Assembly (NCBI GenBank): GCA_010094045.1
Contig: ML986673.1
Location: 1-64,000, forward strand
From: Lojkania enalia
Lineage: Eukaryota; Ascomycota; Dothideomycetes; Pleosporales
Reading direction: 5' to 3'
Length of the DNA: 64,000 bases
Below the pieces are notes generated by a model. The model was not told the origin of the DNA and ran no database searches. It saw nothing but the letters and a program-made list of their open reading frames with translations. The position numbers and the translations under genes were made by a program. Shown here piece after piece: positions 14,279-26,018 of this stretch. Within the stretch, counting starts at the first letter, position 1. Every line of letters begins with the position of its first letter.

Positions 14279-17200
14279 GGTACGTTTTTTAGTAAGAGCT
14301 ACTAACGCGGGCGGATCTATAAATCTAAGTACTATTAGGGAAAAGAAGCTTAAACTATAGGCGACTTAAAAAAAGAAAACTTAGAAGAAAGATATTAAGT
14401 ATTATAATTATTAAAAACTAGAATATATAGTAAAGGAATATCAAAGTAAAAAGAAAGAAAAGAAAAACCAGCCTATAGAAGATAAACCGCAGGAAGTAGA
14501 TAAAAAGAAACTAGCCGTAACTATAAAATATAGAACTCTATATTAGTCCTTCTATAATAAAGATAAGTATTAAATGTATCGATAATTTAAAGAAGCTACT
14601 AAATATTAGCCTTAAAAGAAAATACAATTTATAGTAATATAGGAACGTATAAAAAGATAGCTAGAAGAAGTTTAAAAAGAATTAGACAAGGATAAAGAAA
14701 TAAACACCCTATTATAAATAGAAGAAGCTACTACTAGAGTACTAATACCTAAACTAGTACCTAGAGTATATTTTACGTACTAATAAGAAATAATCGAGTA
14801 TAAATAGGGAATGCCGGCTCTTATAGCTACTCTACGAGAAGAACTACCTATAAGATTCTATAATAAGAATAGACTAGGATAAGATATTGTTAACGTTTAT
14901 AAGAAATAGTAAAATACCTACCCTAGAGAAATCTACTTCTTATACTTTTAAAAATGGATAGAAACAACGAAAGTAGTAGAAGGACATCTTAATATAATAG
15001 ATTGGGATAAGGCTGTATATATAGTATAGAAAGTAGTAGCCTTCTTATAAAGTAAAGTGCTAGTAAAATACTAGATACTAAAGGCATTATAATATAAATA
15101 AGAATAGAACTATTAGGTTAGAAAAGACGATAACCCTTATATAAACTAATACTACCTAGTATACTTTAAGATAGTATAGATATTATATATTAAATAATAA
15201 TACAAGGCCTACTAAAAAAGAAAAGAATATATAGGTGTATAGCTAAGACGACTAAATAAAGACGAGATACTAGAAAACCCTATAAAATAAGAAGCTATAA
15301 TAGAATAGGAAGTTATAAAATAAACCTAAAACTATATAATACTTAAACTAGAACCTCTACTACTTAAAATATATATTAGAGAAAGACTATAATATAAATA
15401 TCTAGAATAAAAATACTTAAAGTATATATCTATAAAAGAAGTAATAGCCTACTAGCCTAAAATAACTTAACTATACGGGAATATAGGAGAATACTATCTT
15501 ATAATACTAGGATAATATTACAACTATAAAGTATATATACTTCTTAATAGTAGGGTAATAAAGAATTTTATAGCTTATAACTATATCGCTAGAAAAGGAA
15601 TACTTATAGTATAATTAAAACGACCCTATATAATTTAAATTATAAAAGGAAAAGATTTCTAAAAGAAAATTATATATACTATAGAACTAGAAGAATTTAA
15701 AATTCTAGAAACAACTTAATAAGGATAGATCTTCTAAATTATAGAAATTACTAACTATAATATTATCCTAAGAATTCTATAGTTAAGAAAGAAAAACTCT
15801 TAGATAAACTGGTAAATAGGACGAATTATTCTTAAAAACTCTAGCTAGCTAGTTAAAGAATAACTCGCTATAATAGCGAAAGAAGTAGTAAAAGAATTAT
15901 TCCTAATAGAAAATATATTATATAGTATACCTAAAGAATACTAATACTTAATAAAATAACTTTAAGAACTACTATAATACCTATCTAAATATAGAGAATA
16001 TAACTATAAAATTAAACTTTAACTAGAAAAAGAACTTAGATATAGACTAATATATAGCTTAATATTAAGAGAGGTAGAGGCTCTAGAATAATATATAGAT
16101 AAATACCTAAAGAAAGGAATAATCTAAGAGTTAAGCTTACTAGTAGTATATCTTATACTCTTTATAGATAAGAAAGAAATAATAGACCTATAAATATATA
16201 TTAATTATTATACCCTTAATAATATTACTATTAAGGACTAATACCCTCTACTACTTATCTATAACTTAAGAAACTAATTAAGAGAAGCTACTATCTTTAT
16301 AAAATTAGACATTTAGAATATATACTACTAAATCTGTATTAAAGAAGAAGATAAATAGAAAATAGTATTTAGAATAAAAAAGAGACTTTTTAAATACTTA
16401 GTTATACTATTTAAACTTACTAATATATTAGCTACTTTCTAAAAACGAATTAATAAGGTACTAAGACTATACCTTAGATAATTCTATATAGCTTATTTAG
16501 ATAACATTCTTATATACTTAAAAATAAAGTAAGAATATAAAAAATATATTAAATAAGTATTACGCGTATTATAAATAGTAAAATTATATCTTAAAATAAG
16601 GAAATATAAATTTTATACTATATAAATAGACTACTTAGAATTTATTATCGAACTAGAATAACTATAAATAGACCTAAATAAATTAGTAGTAATTAGAAAC
16701 TAGCTAACCTTAAAATTAGTTAAAGATATCTAATCCTTTATAAGATTTTATAACTTCTATTAAACCTTTATTAATAATTAGAGTAATATAATTATACTCC
16801 TAACTTAACTATTAAAGAAAGATATTACCTTTATATAGGGAAACAAATAAAAAAAAGCCTTCTAAGAAGTTAAGAAATAATTTTAGCAAGAACTAGTACT
16901 AAAATTCTATAACCTAGAAAAGAAAGCTCTTATAAAAACCGATATATTAAGAATAAGAATAGCCGGAATTCTTATATAAATCTATAATAGAAAATAACAC
17001 CTAGTAGTATACTATTTATAAAAACTTATATTAGTAGAGATAAATTATAATATATATAACTAAAAACTTCTAGCTATTATAGTATACTTTAAAGAATAGC
17101 GTATATACTTGTAAGGAGTAAAATAGTAAACTAAAGTCTATTACAATTATAAGAATCTTACTACTTTCCTTACTACTAAAACTCTTACCTCTAAATAGGT

Positions 17201-18745
17201 TAGATAGTTATAAGAACTAGCTATATTCAACTTTAAGATTATTTATATTAGTAGAAAATAGAACTAAAGAGTAGATATACTAAGTAGACTACTAGAATAC
17301 GAGTAAGAGAAAGGAACTATAACTATACTACTAAGAAGATAATAAGACGGAAGTATAATATATAACTACCTACAACTTATAGCAACAACTATTATTAAAG
17401 AAGTAAGCTAGATAATACTAATTAGATTAGTAATAAATAGGATATCTAAAGAACTTTAAGAATAAGAACTAGAATAGATAGATAAACTACTATATGTCTA
17501 TAATCGAATTTATATACTAGCTAAAATTAGAAAAGAATTTATTAGGTAATTCTATAAAGCCCCTACCTATAGATATTAAGGAATAGAGAAAATACTAGAA
17601 CGAATTCTTAGAGGATTCTATTTTCCTAAAGTAAGAGAATAGGTAAAGAATATATTATAGGAATACGTAAACTATTAATAAAATAAACCTAATAGATATA
17701 TACCCTATAGACTATTATAAAACCTAAAAATACTAATTAGATTATAGATAGAAGTTACTATAAACTTTATTATTAAACTACTAAAGTTAAAAGACTACCT
17801 AAAAGAAGAAGTATATAACTCTATTATAATAATTATAGATAGACTTATAAAATATACCTACTTTATCCCTTATAATAAAGTATTATTAGTAGAATAGGTT
17901 GTAAACATCTTCCTAAAATAGATTATTATATAATATAGGATATTATAGAAGATAATTATAGACTAAAATATTAAGTTTACTTTAAAGTTTTAGCAAATAA
18001 TTATAAACTTACTAGAAATTAAATATAAGATATCTATAGTATTTTACCTATAAATAGATGGATAGATAGAATAAATAAACTAAATAGTAGAGTAATACTT
18101 ATAATACTACCTTAACTATAAATAAAATAATTAGGCAATACTATTACTAATAGCATAACTCGCGTATAATAGTACTATATATAGTATAATTAGAGTATTA
18201 CTATTTATAGTAAACTATAGATATAAATTAAAAATATATAATATTCTAATTAAAGTAGTATTATAAATACTTTAAGTATAAGAGTAAGTTAAGATTATTT
18301 AATAAATATAAGACTTACTAAAGAAAGACTTCTAGTTCCTATAATATACTATAAAGAAATACTATAATAAGAAATATAAATAACTATCTTATTTTAAGAA
18401 GGAAGAAAAAGTTTAGCTACTATAATAAAATATTTAAAGTAAACGACTAAGTAGTAAACTAGATTATATTAAAATTAGACTATATAAAATTAAGGAATAA
18501 ATATTACCCGTAAACTATTAACTTAAATTACCTATAACTATAAAAATCTACTTAACCTTCTATATTATATTTATAGAAAAGGTACTTTAGGATGCTGAAC
18601 TAATAATATATAATATAGATATATATAGAAAAGACTAGAAATAGGAAGTTAAAAAAATAGTAAAATATAAAATATAAAATAGTAAATAGTACTATTTAAT
18701 TAAATAGTTAGAAATAGATAAATATAAAAACCTATAAAATAATAT

Positions 18746-20742
18746 CTAAAAACTAGAAGAAAACCTTAGTTCTATAGTATTATAGATATATTATAAAATC
18801 TAAATTCGCGAAGAAAACTTAAAGATAGAGTAGTAGAATTAAATAATATTAGCTATATTATAGGAGGCAACTCCGCTTTAAGAAGAAGACCCGCCTTATA
18901 ATCTGCCTCTTTCTCTTCCTTAAGCTGCTCCTATATATATTTATAACCCTCTACCTACTTATACTTTACTTATTTACAAATCTTCTAAAGACACTAGATC
19001 TTTATATAAGCTACTACTACCTTATTAAGAAGTTGTTTTAACTCTTCCTAGGCTAGATAAATCTCCTCCTCCAATTTTACAACTTTAGTATCCTACTTTA
19101 CTACTAGGAAGAATTAGAAATAAACTAGTATTACAGGACTATAATATATAAGTAATCTAAGTATTATAATCTATATTATATAATAAATATATACTAGTAT
19201 AAAAATACTCTAAATAATATAACTTTTTAAGTATTTTCTTCTTATCTACTTTATAAGTTAATTCTTTATAGGAATACTAAGAATAAGGTATAATAATCTC
19301 ACTTAAATAGTCTATATAATTAGTATAATAGTATCTATTTAGGGTTAAATAATAAAGGGGAGATATTAGAAATATATATAGTCTTAATAAAGATAGTATA
19401 CTAACTCTACTATATACTAGATTAAAATAGGAAAACTTTTAGACTAAGAACTTAGAGAAGAAAGGTAGTATTATAGATACTCCTGCAGAAAACCCTATAC
19501 TAGATCTAATTAAGATCTAGGATTTTATATAGTAGGAAGAATAGAGTTAATATAAGATATATAATATATTTAGCAGTTTAGTTAACTAAGTAACTAAATA
19601 TACTTAGTTGTTTAGCTAACTAAATAAGAAGGAATAATAAAGAAACTAAATTGTATTTAATAACTTTATAACTCCAACCTTTATAGCTCTTTATAGTTAA
19701 CTTAAATATCTTTTATATACTCTACTTATATACTTCTATTATAAGCTTATAAGAATAATCTTCTGTAGTATATAATTACTCTTAGTTATTATCTTATCCT
19801 ATATCTAGCTCTTTAGAGGCTGTTATAAATATCTATTATATAAAAAACTTCTTCTCTTTCTATTTAAACTTATTTATCTAATTTATTCTTAAATATATTC
19901 CTTTTATTATATAATTTAATCTTTTTAAATTAAACCTTACTAAAAAGAAAAGTTTAAATAATAAGATTAATTATATATCTTTAGTAGTAGATTTATTAAT
20001 ATAAGGAATTTTAAGTAATATCTTTATTATCTAGAAGATATTAAGATATTATATAATAAAGTATATTATTTATAGTTAAATTATTAGTAATAATTACTTC
20101 TAGCTTTTATATAATACTATAGTTTTAAAGAACTAGAAGAATAGTATTCTATTACTCTTCTCTACTATAGTTTACTATTATATGTAAAGCTAAGAAAGCT
20201 TTTATTTATTATTCTTACGAGTTAATAAAATAAGTATATATTACTAAAAGAAGATAATTATTTAGAGAAGTTTAGATATTAATTAAAAGATATATATTTA
20301 TTAAAGCTAATTAGACCTTCTTTTATATAATATTTTTTTACAGCTAAAATAAATTATAAATTAACCTACTAATAGTTAAATAAGTAGTTATAAAAGAATT
20401 TATTAATTCTAGATTTAATATCTAGTAGAATATATAGAATTCTAGCTACTTAACAATTTAAAATAGTAGGTTTTATATAATAATAAGATTTATAAGAGTT
20501 TAGTTAATAACTTAATTATTTAAGGTATTCTTTAAAACTAATAAGTTTAATTTATTTATCTTATTATTAATTAATACTTATTTTTAAAGTTCTTAAAGTT
20601 AGCTTATTATTATTACTTTTATATAAGGGATAGGTCTATTAGATTTAATCTAGTACTTCGATTAAAAATAATATTAAATATTTATAGTTAATAATATACT
20701 ATATTAATAGAGAGAGTAGTAATATAGCTTTTAATTTTAACT
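18746..20742. repeat. Duplicated contig end, first copy
   Basis: 1,997 bp ending exactly at the N gap. It is repeated at a constant offset of 2,007 bases as 20753-22749, identical in all segments I compared. It spans the end of Gypsy O, its 3' LTR and part of the hAT. Confidence 0.9.
19469..19827 (+). repeat. 3' LTR of Gypsy element O
   Basis: 359 bp, ending CTGTTATA and followed by the TSD AATAT and hAT sequence. It appears again at 21476-21834 because of the duplicated contig overlap. Confidence 0.88.
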
Positions 20743-20752
20743 NNNNNNNNNN
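20743..20752. other. Assembly gap (10 N)
   Basis: Ten Ns join two contigs. The sequence left of the gap ends with the same bases found at 22749, and the sequence right of it restarts at the equivalent of 18746, so the real gap is probably negative (an overlap). Confidence 0.97.
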
Positions 20753-22749
20753 CTAAAAACTAGAAGAAAACCTTAGTTCTATAGTATTATAGATATATTA
20801 TAAAATCTAAATTCGCGAAGAAAACTTAAAGATAGAGTAGTAGAATTAAATAATATTAGCTATATTATAGGAGGCAACTCCGCTTTAAGAAGAAGACCCG
20901 CCTTATAATCTGCCTCTTTCTCTTCCTTAAGCTGCTCCTATATATATTTATAACCCTCTACCTACTTATACTTTACTTATTTACAAATCTTCTAAAGACA
21001 CTAGATCTTTATATAAGCTACTACTACCTTATTAAGAAGTTGTTTTAACTCTTCCTAGGCTAGATAAATCTCCTCCTCCAATTTTACAACTTTAGTATCC
21101 TACTTTACTACTAGGAAGAATTAGAAATAAACTAGTATTACAGGACTATAATATATAAGTAATCTAAGTATTATAATCTATATTATATAATAAATATATA
21201 CTAGTATAAAAATACTCTAAATAATATAACTTTTTAAGTATTTTCTTCTTATCTACTTTATAAGTTAATTCTTTATAGGAATACTAAGAATAAGGTATAA
21301 TAATCTCACTTAAATAGTCTATATAATTAGTATAATAGTATCTATTTAGGGTTAAATAATAAAGGGGAGATATTAGAAATATATATAGTCTTAATAAAGA
21401 TAGTATACTAACTCTACTATATACTAGATTAAAATAGGAAAACTTTTAGACTAAGAACTTAGAGAAGAAAGGTAGTATTATAGATACTCCTGCAGAAAAC
21501 CCTATACTAGATCTAATTAAGATCTAGGATTTTATATAGTAGGAAGAATAGAGTTAATATAAGATATATAATATATTTAGCAGTTTAGTTAACTAAGTAA
21601 CTAAATATACTTAGTTGTTTAGCTAACTAAATAAGAAGGAATAATAAAGAAACTAAATTGTATTTAATAACTTTATAACTCCAACCTTTATAGCTCTTTA
21701 TAGTTAACTTAAATATCTTTTATATACTCTACTTATATACTTCTATTATAAGCTTATAAGAATAATCTTCTGTAGTATATAATTACTCTTAGTTATTATC
21801 TTATCCTATATCTAGCTCTTTAGAGGCTGTTATAAATATCTATTATATAAAAAACTTCTTCTCTTTCTATTTAAACTTATTTATCTAATTTATTCTTAAA
21901 TATATTCCTTTTATTATATAATTTAATCTTTTTAAATTAAACCTTACTAAAAAGAAAAGTTTAAATAATAAGATTAATTATATATCTTTAGTAGTAGATT
22001 TATTAATATAAGGAATTTTAAGTAATATCTTTATTATCTAGAAGATATTAAGATATTATATAATAAAGTATATTATTTATAGTTAAATTATTAGTAATAA
22101 TTACTTCTAGCTTTTATATAATACTATAGTTTTAAAGAACTAGAAGAATAGTATTCTATTACTCTTCTCTACTATAGTTTACTATTATATGTAAAGCTAA
22201 GAAAGCTTTTATTTATTATTCTTACGAGTTAATAAAATAAGTATATATTACTAAAAGAAGATAATTATTTAGAGAAGTTTAGATATTAATTAAAAGATAT
22301 ATATTTATTAAAGCTAATTAGACCTTCTTTTATATAATATTTTTTTACAGCTAAAATAAATTATAAATTAACCTACTAATAGTTAAATAAGTAGTTATAA
22401 AAGAATTTATTAATTCTAGATTTAATATCTAGTAGAATATATAGAATTCTAGCTACTTAACAATTTAAAATAGTAGGTTTTATATAATAATAAGATTTAT
22501 AAGAGTTTAGTTAATAACTTAATTATTTAAGGTATTCTTTAAAACTAATAAGTTTAATTTATTTATCTTATTATTAATTAATACTTATTTTTAAAGTTCT
22601 TAAAGTTAGCTTATTATTATTACTTTTATATAAGGGATAGGTCTATTAGATTTAATCTAGTACTTCGATTAAAAATAATATTAAATATTTATAGTTAATA
22701 ATATACTATATTAATAGAGAGAGTAGTAATATAGCTTTTAATTTTAACT
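20753..22749. repeat. Duplicated contig start, second copy
   Basis: Matches 18746-20742. It contains a second apparent O 3' LTR (21476-21834) and hAT segment (21840-22749). Beyond 22749 the hAT reading continues toward its 5' end, so this copy is the one connected to the downstream sequence. Confidence 0.9.
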
Positions 22750-22886
22750 ATCTCGTATAGGTTTATCTTTTAATAGATTGCGATAGTATTAATAGATACT
22801 AGACGTATTTTTCTAACTTATACTACTAGAGACTTCGAGCGATTTAAAAGAGTTAAGAGAAACTAGAAAGCTATCCTCTAAAGCTA

Positions 22887-24738
22887 ATATAATCTACTAC
22901 TAAATTATATATACTACCGAGTTATATACGCTCTATTATAGACCAATTTTAAAGTAGGATATTTTAACAACTATTAAAGCTATTAATTATATAGAAAGAT
23001 ATATATAATTCTAATTACTTAGTATTTTAACTAGAACTATTTTATATATTTTAATACGGTAGCCTAGCTTCTAATAACGCCCGCAGTATCTTAGTTAGTA
23101 TAGTTAATTGTAGCTATTTAGGCTATTTTAGTCCTTTTAATAGCCTTCTTATTATCGTATTACTAATTATAGTCTATCTAATATAGAGATAGTACTTATA
23201 CCTTTAATTATCTTATATTTGCGTTCTTTGCGCTTTATAAATATTATATTTACCGCCCAGAGTTTTCTATTCTCGATTTCTAAAATTAAGTATCTATATA
23301 CTATAGATATAATACTCTTTATAAGGCTTATAAGACTTTTAAGTATTAATATTAGTAAGTTACTTTAATATCGTTCTACATGCTGTTATATATATTATAT
23401 CTAGTATTCTACCTCTAGGCGATTGTGTAGTATTTATAACTACTATATAGTAGGTTTTAAGAGTAGTAGTATCGGGGTTTATAAGGCTTAAATATTAAGC
23501 TTTAAAATAATACAATCTGGACTAAATAGGACTAATCTAGTCCTTCTAAAGCCTCTAGCTATATTTTTATCTATAATAGCGTTGTTAAAGGCCGCTTTAA
23601 ATATAGGTAGGAAGTCTTCTTTAGTTATATAGTTAATGCGGCACTAAATTAAGCTTTTAATCTCCTTACTATATACATGCTTTAATAGACCAAAACAGCC
23701 TATATTAAGTAGCTGTAAAAGGTGCAATAAGTGCGGAGGTATATAAAGTATAATAATATTATATTCTTTATAATAATTATAAAATTTAATAGAATTATAG
23801 CTATTATAGCCGTCTATAATAAGTAATTAGTAGGCGCTAGTAGTACTGGCTTTAGTATACTTGTTAAAGTGCTTAAGCTACTTAAACCTATATTTAATAG
23901 ATGTCCAGCCCTTCTTACTAATAGATAGAACCTACTGAGGCCTATCTATAATTAACTGGTGCTAGGTATCGTATTATTACACTCCCTTAAGGATAATAAA
24001 CAGCAGAATTAGCCAGCCACGCGTATTTACTACTATAATTGCCGTCACCTACTTAATATTGCCTAGCTAAATAGATTTAGGTGCTTGTCACTTCTTAGTA
24101 CTAGTAATAACTATTCTTAGGCTAATTTTACTTATTTAGAAGCTAGTCTTATTAAAATTATACGTGTCTTTATTAAGGATACTATACTTAGCCTTAGTAT
24201 TATATATAAGGCGGAACCAGCCCTAAATAACCTTAGGATCTTTATTTAAAGCTCTTTAGTAGTCGTATTATTAATTAACGTGTAACTTAAGCTCTGGAAT
24301 ATGTGAGACAAAGCGGTTAGGCTAATTTTTACCGACGCGTTACTGACTGTAGTTAAGAAGCAGTTTATCGGCTATATCTCGCAATATATCGAGATTGAGT
24401 TAAAATCCACGCATATCTACGTCAAGTGCATATTCAATAATAGCCTTCTCCTCTAGATCGGTAAGGTTCTTACAATTGGGGGTGCAATCGGCCCGGCAGG
24501 GGATTCTATTGCGACGGTTGAGGAGGGTTTTTGCGTTAACGTTATACAAGTCTACAGTAGACTGATTTAACCCAAATTAGCCTAAATCGATAGCTTCTAT
24601 CGCCATATTAATATTGGCTTCAGATGAGCGCATAATAAAGCGTGGTTGTGGAGATATCACGAAAAATAATAGGGTGATGGAGAAATCAGTGGGGCGCATG
24701 TAACTCGGTGGTGTATGTAACTCGGTGGTGGATTACGT
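22887..24738 (-). mobile_element. Pogo/Fot1-like DNA transposon D, a second family (1,852 bp, dead)
   Basis: Ends are inverted repeats of about 47 bp, each holding two copies of a CACCACCGAGTTACAT-like motif; TA flanks both ends (22885-22886, 24739-24740). The right repeat is almost unmutated, while the left one shows the same motif with C-to-T changes (CTACTAAATTATAT). The minus strand reads a DDE transposase through stops: YNFNKTSF near 24150, SKKGWTS near 23910, IIDGYNSYNS near 23820, LLQLLNIGCFG near 23710. The motif order matches copies A-C but the protein is clearly diverged. It is inserted near the 5' end of the hAT. Confidence 0.88.
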
Positions 24739-24859
24739 TATAATAGTAAAGAAAATAGCTTTCGTACGATGAGAGCTAAATTTTGGTAAGGAAAGATGGC
24801 TTGTGCGCTAAATTATCCGATAATATCGTATATTATTCAGCATAAAATAATCGCCAAGT

Positions 24860-24908
24860 ACGATAATTTATTTTTTACGAAACGATAATTTTATTTTTAG
24901 CAACCCTG
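24860..24908 (-). repeat. hAT terminal inverted repeat and subterminal repeats
   Basis: Read on the minus strand from 24908: CAGGGTTGC, an A/T-rich run, then two ACGATAATTT direct repeats 22 bp apart, the kind of subterminal motif hAT transposases bind. GC content rises sharply just outside it. Confidence 0.65.
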
Positions 24909-25232
24909 GATGTGCGCTACGCTAGTTTGGGTAAGACGCACTCACGCTGTAGCTTACTATGCTAACTTAAAGAGGAACAGTAGAGAGCGGCTTGAAGCCA
25001 TACTAAAGAAGGAAATATTTGCTCATCTATGCAGACACATGCGTAAAGCTAAGCATAGATAGGCGTAGAGCCATGTAAGGACGGGCGTAAAGCTATGTAT
25101 GCGGTGTAGTATAGGCTTTCGACTTAAACAATAAGCATCTATTCTACTGTCGGCTTCTAAAAAGTACGGCTTTTTCTATCTGTTTGAGATCTATACACCT
25201 TTTACTTACTATATTCACACTTCAGGTATACC
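24909..25232. other. Boundary between the AT-rich transposon block and gene space
   Basis: No gene is visible. Base composition changes abruptly to normal. 25041-25105 holds three imperfect copies of a roughly 22-bp unit beginning GCGTAAAGCTA / GCGTAGAGCCA / GCGTAAAGCTA. Confidence 0.6.
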
Positions 25233-25490
25233 ATGCCGCCAAAGCATCTAGCTACCATACGCGTCTATTATCAAGCCGGCCCGGGCATCCGTATTATAGA
25301 AATAGGCACCGAAAATGACGGTTGGACCGGAGATTTCCTGCAGCCCAACCAAGATCATGTGATCGACGGGGATGGTGGCATAAACATCGAATATCCGCAG
25401 GCGGAACCGTACGAGCTGTCTTGTTGGCTGCATGACAGCGGCGACGCAGGCTTTGGAGACGACGAATGGATAGAAAAATACTCGATCTAG
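25233..25490 (+). CDS. Small lectin-like ORF (single fucose-lectin-type repeat)
   Basis: An 85-residue ATG-initiated ORF in normal-composition DNA. The segment TIRVYYQAGPGIRIIEI followed by DGWTGDFL resembles one blade of fungal fucose-specific (Aleuria-type) lectins, which repeat IRVYYQ...I.E...GW.G five or six times. Here only one blade is present, with no signal peptide, and the C-terminal half (PYELSCWLHDSGDAGFGDDE) is not one I recognise. It may be a single-domain protein, a first exon, or the remnant of a larger lectin gene cut off near the transposon border. The family assignment rests on one short motif. Confidence 0.4.
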   Translation: MPPKHLATIRVYYQAGPGIRIIEIGTENDGWTGDFLQPNQDHVIDGDGGINIEYPQAEPYELSCWLHDSGDAGFGDDEWIEKYSI

Positions 25491-25496
25491 GATGTT

Positions 25497-26018
25497 ATGA
25501 GCCCATGCCACTCGATGGGCGAACCGTTACCATTGCAGTTCGGCAACGTGAGTTCGACGAACCTTTGGCCGGACGGCGAGAGTATTGAATATGGCCATCA
25601 CATTTCCCTAGGACTGGGTGTCATGACTTCAGTCCCAATTGGATCGCACAATCCCTTTCTCTTGCAGCTGGACGACGTGAGTACCGCATATGGCCACTGC
25701 AATATCCCAGGGCTGAATGGTTTGACGCCACTCTTGATGGGATCGCACCAGTCGTTTCTCTTGCGGTTCGGCGGCGGTATTGTAAGCCCCAGAGATGACT
25801 TTTTAGCCATATGTGCGTGTCTAATTTTTAATGGTAGCACAGCTGTTGGAGGTCTATCTAATCAGGCAGCCTTAACAGGTACCTGGACCTCTAGGCTTTG
25901 TCGCGGGGAAAATATACTTACCAAACGGCTAAAGAAGGCGTGTGGGAATATATCAAAGGAGGCTGCAAGTCTATATTCAAAATCTGTAAAATTGATAATA
26001 TTGCTAACTCTATGTTGA
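25497..26018 (+). CDS. Unknown ORF containing three imperfect tandem repeats
   Basis: An open frame of 173 codons starting at an ATG 7 bp after the lectin-like ORF and in the same frame, so the two could be separated by only one stop codon. The DNA at about 25500-25790 is built from three diverged copies of a roughly 110-bp unit, recognisable by GATGGGCGAACCG / TTGGATCGCACAA / GATGGGATCGCAC and by GCAGTTCGGCAACG / GCAGCTGGACGACG / GCGGTTCGGCGGCG. A different frame reads the units as REY.IWP..(F/Y)PR, so the true reading frame is uncertain. No known domain. A real gene, exons of a longer gene or a degenerated tandem repeat are all possible. Confidence 0.25.
   Translation: MSPCHSMGEPLPLQFGNVSSTNLWPDGESIEYGHHISLGLGVMTSVPIGSHNPFLLQLDDVSTAYGHCNIPGLNGLTPLLMGSHQSFLLRFGGGIVSPRDDFLAICACLIFNGSTAVGGLSNQAALTGTWTSRLCRGENILTKRLKKACGNISKEAASLYSKSVKLIILLTLC

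Larger units (their letters stand above)
5870..19827 (+). mobile_element. Ty3/Gypsy LTR retrotransposon O (interrupted by element N)
   Basis: Two 359-bp LTRs (5870-6228, 19469-19827) bound the element, and AATAT flanks both sides (5865-5869, 19828-19832). After removing nested element N (7,099 bp plus a 5-bp TSD) it is about 6.85 kb, normal for the group. The plus strand reads Gypsy pol through many stops: reverse transcriptase from about 16100 with AYLDNILIY at 16491-16517, RNase H with KTDI near 16935, an integrase zinc-finger-like segment (FYKAPTYRY..GIEKILERI) near 17550-17610, integrase core, and a chromodomain-like C terminus near 18640-18790. Order RT-RNaseH-IN identifies Ty3/Gypsy, and the chromodomain suggests a chromovirus. 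Every frame is broken by TAA/TAG from RIP. It sits in the hAT element. Confidence 0.88.
2743..24908 (-). mobile_element. hAT DNA transposon, RIP-mutated, split by several later insertions
   Basis: Host pieces are 24908-24741, 22884-21840 (19833-20742 being its assembly duplicate), 5864-5095 and 3236-2743, read on the minus strand. The 5' terminus at 24908 reads CAGGGTTGCTAAAAATAAAA, a hAT-type end, with two ACGATAATTT subterminal repeats (24860-24869, 24882-24891). Through stops, the interior gives successive hAT transposase landmarks: TSLNNYLLLVIYTYF (family WTSPN...AHF), YSREEQNTILLVLQNY (HSGEN...L), ITNNLTINN (family TDNATNND) near 22110, KFKKYYYKIDNLPFY near 5450 (family KLDKYY..TD..P.Y), and the C-terminal dimerisation segment NILSILVISNKLERVFF near 3200-3140 (family DILSIPAMS.E.ERVFS). 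The left terminus was not found and may lie beyond copy B. Element type is secure; the exact left limit is not. Confidence 0.8.
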
